DNA from: Bacillota bacterium
Lineage (GTDB): Bacteria > Bacillota > Clostridia > Christensenellales > CAG-138
Length of the DNA: 7,513 nucleotides
Reading direction: 5' to 3'
Assembly (NCBI GenBank): GCA_023458355.1
Contig: JAEWZS010000074.1
Location: 1-7,513 of the forward strand
Part shown: positions 1 through 4,435 of the stretch, piece after piece
Numbering within the stretch: the first letter of the stretch is position 1
Layout of the letters: every line of letters begins with the position of its first letter
Position numbers and translations under genes: made by a program
Notes under the pieces: model-generated
Databases searched by the model: none
Seen by the model: only the letters and a program-made list of their open reading frames with translations
What the model was told of the DNA's origin: nothing

Positions 1-235
1 CACCATGAGCGGCATACAGCTTTTAACACAGCAGCCGCTCAACTATCGCAACAAGATGATTGTGGGCATCTCCTTAGCGCTCGGTGTGGGTGTGAGCACG
101 GTCTCAAGCTCGCTGAAGTTTTTCCCCGTCGAAGTGCAAAATATCATCGGCAAATCCCCGATTGTGCTTTCATTCCTCGTTTCATTCCTCTTAAACCTCA
201 TCGTTCCAAAAGACGACAATCCCGAAGAGGAGTAG
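1..235 (+). CDS. NCS2-family nucleobase (xanthine/uracil) permease, C-terminal fragment
   Basis: This is the last part of an integral membrane transporter; the reading frame is open to the left edge (codons from base 2), so the gene starts outside the window and the ATG at 5 is internal. The visible 76 residues read NYRNKMIVGISLALGVGVS, then a short hydrophilic stretch (FFPVEVQNIIGKSPIV), then a hydrophobic helix ending in LLNLIVP and an acidic tail (DDNPEEE). That order of two helices and an LLNLIVP-type ending is typical of the C-terminus of nucleobase:cation symporter-2 proteins, which import xanthine, uric acid or uracil with H+ or Na+. The substrate cannot be decided from this end. The TAG stop is followed directly by a strong terminator shared with the convergent transporter gene. 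Family assignment rests on the C-terminal pattern only. Confidence 0.75.
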   Translation, partial: TMSGIQLLTQQPLNYRNKMIVGISLALGVGVSTVSSSLKFFPVEVQNIIGKSPIVLSFLVSFLLNLIVPKDDNPEEE

Positions 236-246
236 TATTGTAAGAA

Positions 247-282
247 AAAAATCCGTCAGCATTGCTTCGCCGACGGATTTTT
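247..282. terminator. Bidirectional rho-independent terminator
   Basis: A perfect 11-bp inverted repeat, AAAAATCCGTC (247-257) and GACGGATTTTT (272-282), encloses a 14-nt loop. On the + strand it ends in five Ts, 12 nt after the permease stop. On the - strand it ends in a run of seven Ts and starts 12 nt after the stop of the EamA transporter. The A/T ends of the stem provide a U-tract in either direction, so one hairpin can end both convergent transcripts. Confidence 0.9.
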
Positions 283-294
283 AAGTGGAAAAAT

Positions 295-1335
295 TCAGTG
301 CGTATGCGCGTGGTGTATATCCGGCGTGTGCGGGTGTTCGTGCGTAAGCTGTTCATGGGTATGGGCATGGCTATGCCCGCCCTTGACCTCGGTTTCGTGG
401 CTGTGCGTGTGATGCCCGTCATCATGGCTGTGGCGGTGCTCATGTTTGACTGCTTCGTGTTTATGCATATGCACATGCTGCTCCGTAGCTGCCAGTGTGC
501 CGCCGAGCAACATCAATACAAGCGCAGCGAGGAAGAAAAGCGTTATATGCTGACCAAACAGCACACCGGAGAGGGCTACGCCCAAAAACGGAGCTACTGC
601 ATAATAAGCCCCCGTCCGCGCCGCACCGAGGCTTCTTTGCGCAAGAATGTAAAAACGTATGCTGAGCCCATAGGAGGCAAAGCCGAGCAAAAGCGCAAGC
701 AGTATGCTTATAGGTGCCCATGTAAGCTCACCCGTTATAACCGCGAGAAGCATTGCACCTGTGCCTGCGCCTATGCCTTTGATCATAACAATCTGTTGCG
801 GATCCTTTTGTGAGAGAACGCGTGTTATGTTGTTTTCAAGCCCCCATAAAACGCATGCGAAAAGCGCAAAAAGCACCCCGTAGGATAGCGAAAAGCCTTC
901 TAAACCGTCGATCGACAAAAGCGCACTCGCAACTGTGATGAACACAATTGCAAGCCACAGCCGCTTGCCGACAGGTTCACGAAACAACAAAAGCGCGATG
1001 ATAGCCGTTGCGGCGGTTTCAAAGTTTCCCGCAAGCGAAACAGAGGCTGCTGAAGCTGTTTTAAGACTGAAAAGAAGCAGCACAGGTGCTGCAACATCGA
1101 GCAATATCATAAGACCTACGTAAGGAAACTCACTTTTGGCTATTCGTGCCTCCCTATAACTGCGGCCGCTAGGGAGCATACGTAAGCCAAGCATGCCAAA
1201 ACCCGCACCAAAGTAGAGAAGTGCTGCGAGCATGAATGGCGTTAGGCTTTCAAGTAGAAGTTTGGAAAGCGGTACACTAACACCGTAAAGAAGTGCTGCA
1301 AGAAGCGCAAATAGCACTGGAATCCTGTTTTTCAA
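295..1335 (-). CDS. EamA/DMT-superfamily transporter with histidine-rich C-terminal tail
   Basis: A 346-residue inner-membrane transporter of the drug/metabolite superfamily. Residues about 5-140 and 152-282 form the two EamA repeats, about ten hydrophobic helices in all; the second carries the typical GAARTGAYYAVAPFLGVALS segment (237-256). Residues 287-346 form a soluble tail with 23 histidines in 60 residues, rich in HxH and HxHxH runs and ending HPHTPDIHHAHTH. Such a tail should bind Zn, Ni, Co or similar ions; whether the protein moves metal or is only regulated by it is not known. The start is TTG (1335-1333), which encodes initiator Met before KNRIPV; AAGGAG (1348-1343) lies 7 nt upstream and supports it. 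It is the last gene of a three-gene operon, 21 nt after the small membrane protein. The GTG-rich opposite strand gives a long spurious ORF. Confidence 0.9.
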   Translation of the reverse strand: MKNRIPVLFALLAALLYGVSVPLSKLLLESLTPFMLAALLYFGAGFGMLGLRMLPSGRSYREARIAKSEFPYVGLMILLDVAAPVLLLFSLKTASAASVSLAGNFETAATAIIALLLFREPVGKRLWLAIVFITVASALLSIDGLEGFSLSYGVLFALFACVLWGLENNITRVLSQKDPQQIVMIKGIGAGTGAMLLAVITGELTWAPISILLALLLGFASYGLSIRFYILAQRSLGAARTGAYYAVAPFLGVALSGVLFGQHITLFFLAALVLMLLGGTLAATEQHVHMHKHEAVKHEHRHSHDDGHHTHSHETEVKGGHSHAHTHEQLTHEHPHTPDIHHAHTH

Positions 1336-1356
1336 TGGTCTTCTCCTTGGTTAAGT

Positions 1357-1566
1357 CTATTCGCCCTTCTTATACAAATGCACAGCCGCCAGAATGGAGC
1401 TTAGAAGCGCGATCACACAAAAAATACAAAGAAGCCAATCGGAAATATCGCTTCCGATGAATTCCATCGCGGGGTTAACGCGGTCGATTGCGAAAAACAC
1501 AAGGAACACGATGCTCAATACGATGGTCGCGTGCGTCAAAAGCGAATGCAGCCTATGTTTCTTCAT
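1357..1566 (-). CDS. Small two-helix membrane protein of unknown function
   Basis: A 69-residue protein starting MKKHRLHSLLTHATIV. Hydrophobic segments at about residues 11-27 and 43-64 are separated by a short polar loop (DRVNPAMEFIGSDISDW), and the C-terminus is basic (KKGE), so it is probably a hairpin-like integral membrane protein. I do not recognise the family. The ATG at 1566 lies 2 nt past the TGA of the glycosidase gene, with GGGGTGGG (1580-1573) 6 nt upstream. A TTG at 1572 would overlap that stop as TTGA and add three residues, but has no spaced ribosome-binding site. Either start implies translational coupling to the upstream gene, so the two products are probably made together. 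The tight packing is the main evidence that it is real, together with two clean membrane segments. Confidence 0.7.
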   Translation of the reverse strand: MKKHRLHSLLTHATIVLSIVFLVFFAIDRVNPAMEFIGSDISDWLLCIFCVIALLSSILAAVHLYKKGE

Positions 1567-1568
1567 GT

Positions 1569-2555
1569 TCAACCCACCCCAAAGAAAATAATATCGCTTG
1601 ATTTGCGGCCGCCATCAGACGGAAGGTTGATGCGTTCATCTTCGAACATCATCTGGGCAGTCGCACCGCCATCAAGATTATAGGCAACCTTACAGCCTAA
1701 GGTATAAAACAGCGAAGAGAATTCCGCAAGTGTCATGCCCGAGGAATAACCCGGCTGCCTGCCATCCGCAACCACCAATAAGTAATGTCCGGGCTCATAG
1801 TAGCCGATGCCGCAGCGCGGGTTTTTACCGCTTATAGAGCCGCCGAACTCTTCGACAGGCAACCCGTCCTTTAACAATTCCGGCCCGAACGACCAAGCCT
1901 GCCACGCCTTTTTTTCAATCGCACTGTCAATGTCAAATTCGTTTTTCGTGAATGTCTCCATCGTGCCGTCAAAATACAACACGCAAACATCTTCGTACGA
2001 TTTTTCCCTAAATAGCTCTCCGTTTCTTATAACGACGCCGGAGCTTCGCGCGCCGTAATAATCGCCCGTCGCGGCAAGGATTGCGTTGTTCTCCCGTGCT
2101 ATGTCAAGCGGCACGCCACGCTGCCCTTTGCCGTATTGACCACCCGCAAAAGCCGTTTTAAATAAAGATATATCCCTTATCCAAACGTCTGCCGCAAAAT
2201 AGGTAATCCCATTTTCCTGCACTTTATGTACCGCGATACGAAGGCTATCACTCTGGTAGCTGTACGTCGCATCGACGCCGGTATCCTCCGTAGGAAATGC
2301 AGCGGTAAAATACCCCGGGGCATAGGTGGGCACGGGCACAGCTGTCGCCATCGCCTGTAACGCCGGCAGTGCGGCTGTTTTTACAGGCCGTGCAGTCGGG
2401 TTCGCTTCTATGTCTACAATGCGCTCAATGGGTTCTTCTATTTTCGGCAATACATGGTGGAATAGTGAGAACACAACGAGCACAACCCCCACCATGAGTA
2501 TATCAAACACAACGACCCCTACGGGACGCAGGCGTTTCCTGCCTCCGCTTTTCAT
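1569..2555 (-). CDS. Membrane-anchored phosphodiester glycosidase family protein (NAGPA/DUF2233)
   Basis: About 328 residues. A basic N-terminus (KSGGRKRLRP) precedes one hydrophobic helix (VVVFDILMVGVVLVVFSLF), then a Pro/Ala/Thr-rich linker and a large extracellular domain. Numbered from the upstream ATG, the domain carries NAILAATGDYYG (162-173), SGVVIRNGEL (177-186), FGPELLKDG (228-236), PRCGIGYYEPGHYLLVVADGR (251-271) and NLDGGATAQMM (298-308). This is the pattern of the family related to the lysosomal N-acetylglucosamine-1-phosphodiester alpha-N-acetylglucosaminidase, which cleaves sugar phosphodiesters. In bacteria it acts outside the membrane, probably on wall or exopolysaccharide; the substrate here is unknown. 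ATG 2555 is preferred because GGGGAG (2568-2563) sits 7 nt upstream; an in-frame ATG at 2570 lacks a Shine-Dalgarno. It is the first gene of the operon, with an extended -10 promoter about 30 nt upstream. Confidence 0.88.
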   Translation of the reverse strand: MKSGGRKRLRPVGVVVFDILMVGVVLVVFSLFHHVLPKIEEPIERIVDIEANPTARPVKTAALPALQAMATAVPVPTYAPGYFTAAFPTEDTGVDATYSYQSDSLRIAVHKVQENGITYFAADVWIRDISLFKTAFAGGQYGKGQRGVPLDIARENNAILAATGDYYGARSSGVVIRNGELFREKSYEDVCVLYFDGTMETFTKNEFDIDSAIEKKAWQAWSFGPELLKDGLPVEEFGGSISGKNPRCGIGYYEPGHYLLVVADGRQPGYSSGMTLAEFSSLFYTLGCKVAYNLDGGATAQMMFEDERINLPSDGGRKSSDIIFFGVG

Positions 2556-2584
2556 ACAATTTCTCCCCATCTGAGATATAATCT

Positions 2585-2603
2585 CGCATGATTATATCAT
2601 GCG
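2585..2603 (-). promoter_or_regulatory. Extended -10 promoter (P1) of the glycosidase operon inside a perfect palindrome
   Basis: On the - strand the sequence TGATATAAT (2599-2591) matches the TGn-TATAAT extended -10 exactly, placing the transcription start near 2584 and giving a 5' leader of about 29 nt before ATG 2555. The -35 region (TACATG, 2619-2614) is weak, as extended -10 promoters allow. The -10 lies inside a perfect 8-bp inverted repeat, CGCATGAT-TAT-ATCATGCG, and a second one, GAGAT-ATA-ATCTC (2573-2585), abuts it. A dimeric repressor bound there would block the polymerase. The operator role is inference; the repeats and the -10 match are seen. Confidence 0.65.
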
Positions 2604-2625
2604 GCGATGTGTCCATGTATAACCG

Positions 2626-2682
2626 CGCATGAGCACGTCCGGCGCCGGAGCCCTTCATACCCGGGGCCTATGTGCTCACGCG
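2626..2682. repeat. Inverted repeat with inner palindrome, possible leader hairpin
   Basis: CGCATGAGCAC (2626-2636) pairs with GTGCTCACGCG (2672-2682), 10 of 11 positions, with one A/C mismatch. The enclosed sequence holds the perfect 12-bp palindrome TCCGGCGCCGGA (2638-2649) and GCCC/GGGGC pairs. It is not followed by a T-run on either strand, so it is not a simple terminator. If transcription starts at the upstream -10-like site near 2763, it would form a hairpin in the long leader of the glycosidase operon. No function is assigned. Confidence 0.4.
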
Positions 2683-2762
2683 TTCACACGACCTGCCTTG
2701 CGTTTAGGCGAAATTCGCATGCGCATAAAAATAAGCCGTGTAATAAGACCGCTCACGGTATC

Positions 2763-2771
2763 ATTATATCA
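2763..2771 (-). promoter_or_regulatory. Possible second extended -10 promoter (P2), leftward
   Basis: The - strand again reads GC(G)TGATATAAT (2774-2763), sharing 11 of 12 bases with P1 (2602-2591), including the exact TGn-TATAAT. No good -35 is visible. Transcription from here would give the glycosidase operon a leader of about 200 nt that contains the 2626-2682 hairpin. Unlike P1, only one half of the palindrome is present, so P2 may escape the control proposed for P1. Tentative. Confidence 0.35.
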
Positions 2772-2871
2772 CGCAGCCCATAAAATGTATGCAGAGAACA
2801 CGTTCACTTTTACTCGGTATTTATGAACTTACACAGCATTTTATAGGATGAAGATCCTGGTGTAACGCTAC

Positions 2872-2900
2872 TTCCAAGCTGCCATAAAAAATGGTACAAT
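2872..2900 (+). promoter_or_regulatory. Probable rightward promoter of the glycosyltransferase operon
   Basis: TGGTACAAT (2892-2900) is an extended -10 (TGn-TACAAT, one mismatch to TATAAT), preceded at a 17-bp spacing by TTCCAA (2872-2877), a poor -35. The start would fall near 2907, 43 nt before the Shine-Dalgarno GAGGAAGG (2950-2957). Before the inferred insertion of the 2960-3395 element the 5' leader would have been only about 54 nt; it is now about 490 nt. Confidence 0.45.
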
Positions 2901-2905
2901 CAAAT

Positions 2906-2946
2906 GTAATATCCGCCGATTTGACGGTATTACGCAATCGTTTTTT
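2906..2946 (+). promoter_or_regulatory. Possible attenuator: two overlapping hairpins and a T6 run
   Basis: GTAATATCCG (2906-2915) pairs with CGGTATTAC (2925-2933), nine pairs with one bulged T. Overlapping it, CGATT (2917-2921) pairs with AATCG (2936-2940), followed at once by TTTTTT (2941-2946), the form of a weak intrinsic terminator. The two stems cannot form together. They lie at the predicted 5' end of the glycosyltransferase transcript. The terminator stem is short and A/T-rich, so this is a weak call. Confidence 0.3.
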
Positions 2947-2949
2947 GTC

Positions 2950-2957
2950 GAGGAAGG
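2950..2957 (+). promoter_or_regulatory. Displaced Shine-Dalgarno of the glycosyltransferase gene
   Basis: GAGGAAGG is a strong ribosome-binding site with no start codon at a usable distance in the present sequence. It stops 2 nt before the left inverted repeat of the 2960-3395 element. Joining base 2961 to base 3396 gives GAGGAAGGCTTATG, in which GAGG lies 7 nt before the glycosyltransferase ATG. It therefore appears to be that gene's original site, now 434 bp away. Confidence 0.6.
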
Positions 2958-3040
2958 CTTAAGGTAAGGGGAGTTGAACCCTTGCGGTTTAGCGGGCCGG
3001 AAAGCACGCCATCGCTGTGTTGCTGGTACTCGCCGCTGTG

Positions 3041-3056
3041 CCCCCCGAACGGGGGG
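3041..3056. repeat. C6/G6 hairpin
   Basis: CCCCCC (3041-3046), GAAC loop, GGGGGG (3051-3056): a perfect six-pair GC stem with a tetraloop, inside the left half of the 2960-3395 element. There is no T-run after it on either strand, so it is a structural part of the element and not a terminator. Confidence 0.6.
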
Positions 3057-3136
3057 TAGACACCACGCGAGGCCCAAAGGCCGAGACCTTGCGGCGCTTC
3101 CCGCCCGCGAGGCCATCGGCCTCGGTCCTTAAGGAC

Positions 3137-3201
3137 TCCGGCTACGCCGGACGTAAAGGTTCAGGCTCTGCCTGACGTAAAAGGGCTCCGGCTTCGCCGG
3201 A
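3137..3201. repeat. Three tandem covarying 15-nt hairpins
   Basis: Three units start at 3137, 3161 and 3187: TCCGGC-TAC-GCCGGA, TCAGGC-TCT-GCCTGA and TCCGGC-TTC-GCCGGA. Each is a 6-bp stem with a 3-nt loop, and each is followed by CGT (CGTAAA, CGTAAAA, CGTGTT). Spacing is 24 and 26 bp. The middle unit changes one C-G pair to A-T on both sides of the stem, so pairing is kept while sequence changes. This indicates selection, or recent duplication, acting on the hairpin. Confidence 0.7.
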
Positions 3202-3263
3202 CGTGTTACGCTTTAGCTCGGCGCCTTGCGCTTCCATACTTTCCGACCCTCTGAACTCTGCGA

Positions 3264-3368
3264 CCTCAAAACTGCCGGTTTGGATGCAGGTCGCGAAAGA
3301 GGAGGGAGCCGTAGGGGTCCTACGGCGACCGACGATGACAGACGTGCGCCAAAATAGCAGTTTTGAGG
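3264..3368. repeat. 12-bp inverted repeat stem-loop adjoining the right arm
   Basis: CCTCAAAACTGC (3264-3275) and GCAGTTTTGAGG (3357-3368) are perfect inverted repeats enclosing 81 nt, and they directly abut the right 27-bp arm at 3369. The loop holds GGTCGC/GCGACC (3289-3294, 3325-3330) and, overlapping it, the hairpin GCCGTAGG-GGT-CCTACGGC (3308-3326). It also contains AGGAGG (3300-3305) and an ATG (3335). It looks like a self-contained module of the element. Confidence 0.6.
3300..3337 (+). promoter_or_regulatory. Possible element-borne translation start: AGGAGG, hairpin, ATG in frame with the glycosyltransferase
   Basis: AGGAGG (3300-3305) has no start codon 5-12 nt downstream in linear sequence. 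The 19-nt hairpin at 3308-3326 would, if folded, leave an effective 10 nt between it and ATG 3335-3337. That ATG is open and in frame with the glycosyltransferase, which would gain 20 N-terminal residues (MTDVRQNSSF... to SPYL). Hairpin-bridged ribosome-binding sites are known in phage T4 gene 38; use here is inference. Confidence 0.3.
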
Positions 3369-3394
3369 CGCAAGGGTTCAACTCCCCTTACCTT

Positions 3395-4414
3395 ATGTGC
3401 ATTTACGTGCTTATCCCTGCCTATCAGCCCGACATGCGGCTTTTGCCGCTTGTTCAAGAGCTTGCAGCTGATTTTAAAGTGGTTGTTGTGGACGACGGAA
3501 GCCGCCTTGATTGCTCACAAATTTTCTCGCTTGCGCAAGATTCAGGCGCGGTTGTACTCAAACACACGATTAATCTCGGCAAAGGTGAGGCGCTAAAAAC
3601 GGGTATACGGTATATCAAAGGCTTGGGCGACGCTAAAGGCATTATCACCGCGGACGCAGACGGACAGCACAGCGCTAAGGATATAAGCCGCATATGCGAC
3701 GAGATGCTACACCATCCCGATACGCTATATTTGGGCGTGCGGGATCTATCAAAAATGCCTCCGCGCTCGCGTTTTGGCAATACCGTAACACGCTTTTTCT
3801 TTCGCTCGCTCACAAGTATCCGCGTTTCCGATACGCAAACGGGCTTACGAGGGTTTCCCGCATCCTTGTTTGAGAGGCTGTTAGAGCTTAGCGGCGAGCG
3901 TTACGAGTACGAGATGAACATGCTCCTAGCTCTCAGACATTGGGAGATACATTATGAGGAGATCCCTATCGAAACCATTTATATAGATAACAACCGCGCT
4001 TCGCATTTTCATGCACTGCGCGATGGTTGGCGCGTATTCTCGCGCGTCATCAAATACTCGCTTTCATCGCTTAGCGGTACTGCGTTCGACTACTGCGCTT
4101 ACGCAATACTTCTATCCTTTTTGCCGCCAGCTTGGAGCTACGGCATAGCAAAATCTTCAAGCGGCGTGCTCAATTACGAACTCAACCGTCGGTTTGTGTT
4201 TCATCGCAGACACAGCCTTAAAAACGTGCTCGGCTACGCTGCGCTTGCAGCGTTTTCCATGACAGCAGGCTCCCTTCTTGTAAGCCTTCTTACAAGAAAC
4301 GGACTAAACAACTTCCTCGCTAAGATAGCCATAGATGTAGTGCTTTTTGCCTTGAATTACCTGATGCAGAAACTTGTGATATTCAAAAAAGCCGATGAAA
4401 GCACATCCAAATAA
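3395..4414 (+). CDS. Family 2 glycosyltransferase fused to a GtrA-like membrane domain
   Basis: From ATG 3395 the product is 339 residues. Residues 1-200 are a GT-A fold of the dolichol-phosphate-mannose-synthase type: VLIPAYQPD (5-13), DDGS (33-36) for nucleotide binding, LGKGEALKTG (61-70), DADGQH (87-92) as the metal-binding DxD, and SDTQTGLRGF (145-154). Residues about 215-332 are a GtrA domain of about four membrane helices, with NYELNRRFVF (260-269) and NYLMQKLVIF (321-330). Such fusions probably load a sugar onto a polyprenyl phosphate and help flip it for glycosylation of wall or surface polymers; sugar and acceptor are unknown. MCIYVLIPAY is the usual family N-terminus, but no Shine-Dalgarno precedes ATG 3395 because the 27-bp repeat ends on its A. 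The frame stays open upstream to a GTG at 3203, and ATG 3335 is an alternative start. It probably shares a transcript with the exonuclease 21 nt downstream. Confidence 0.88.
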   Translation: MCIYVLIPAYQPDMRLLPLVQELAADFKVVVVDDGSRLDCSQIFSLAQDSGAVVLKHTINLGKGEALKTGIRYIKGLGDAKGIITADADGQHSAKDISRICDEMLHHPDTLYLGVRDLSKMPPRSRFGNTVTRFFFRSLTSIRVSDTQTGLRGFPASLFERLLELSGERYEYEMNMLLALRHWEIHYEEIPIETIYIDNNRASHFHALRDGWRVFSRVIKYSLSSLSGTAFDYCAYAILLSFLPPAWSYGIAKSSSGVLNYELNRRFVFHRRHSLKNVLGYAALAAFSMTAGSLLVSLLTRNGLNNFLAKIAIDVVLFALNYLMQKLVIFKKADESTSK

Positions 4415-4435
4415 GACATCTAAGGATAGAAACCT

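Larger units (their letters stand above)
2960..3395. mobile_element. MITE-like hairpin-rich element with perfect 27-bp terminal inverted repeats
   Basis: The left arm (2960-2986, beginning TAAGGTAAGGGG) and right arm (3369-3395, ending CCCCTTACCTTA) are perfect inverted repeats of 27 bp, enclosing 382 bp. Both outer ends read TA, consistent with a TA target duplication flanking a 432-bp unit (2962-3393). The inside has no credible protein gene but is dense in secondary structure: CCCCCC-GAAC-GGGGGG (3041-3056), CGAGGCC-ATC-GGCCTCG (3108-3124), three tandem hairpins (3137-3201), and a 12-bp stem (3264-3368) enclosing GCCGTAGG-GGT-CCTACGGC (3308-3326). The 9-mer CGCGAGGCC occurs twice (3066, 3106). 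Much of it is more GC-rich than the neighbouring genes. TA duplication is typical of IS630/Tc1-mariner elements and their non-autonomous derivatives; assignment to that group is inference. No transposase is in the window. A structured RNA gene is an alternative. Confidence 0.65.

Noticed and set aside
262..813. A 183-codon + strand ORF antisense to the EamA gene
   Set aside because: It mirrors the histidine-rich tail and membrane helices on the opposite strand, has no ribosome-binding site, and overlaps a convincing transporter gene.
2629..2826. 65-codon + strand ORF in the divergent intergenic region
   Set aside because: No ribosome-binding site, no recognisable motif, and it overlaps promoter-like signals and a hairpin of the opposite strand.
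2848..2865. Five-codon ORF MKILV resembling a glycosyltransferase N-terminus
   Set aside because: It ends at a stop after five codons, lacks a ribosome-binding site, and lies upstream of the better-supported promoter at 2892. The resemblance is probably chance.
3137..3201. CRISPR-like repeat array
   Set aside because: The units are short hairpins separated by 9-11 near-identical bases. There are no unique 30-40 bp spacers and no cas genes.
2868..3381. Two - strand ORFs (2868-3116 and 3142-3381) within and beside the element
   Set aside because: Compositions rich in Arg, Ala and Pro follow from GC-rich repeats. There is no ribosome-binding site or recognisable domain, and the inverted arms translate to the same peptide (QGFNSPYL) from both ends, which is a by-product of the repeat.
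3371..3393. tRNA T-arm-like GGGTTCAACTCCC in the terminal repeat
   Set aside because: The sequence resembles a T-loop, but no acceptor, D or anticodon arms can be placed around it, and the same sequence is inverted at the other end as a plain terminal repeat.
3203..3394. 64-residue N-terminal extension of the glycosyltransferase starting at GTG 3203
   Set aside because: The GTG has no Shine-Dalgarno and lies inside the hairpin-rich element; the family's normal N-terminus begins at ATG 3395. Only the ATG at 3335 is kept as a possible alternative start.
2960..3395. Group I or group II intron
   Set aside because: Perfect 27-bp terminal inverted repeats are not a feature of these introns. I see no domain V-like end or group I core, and the element lies before the start codon, outside the coding sequence.
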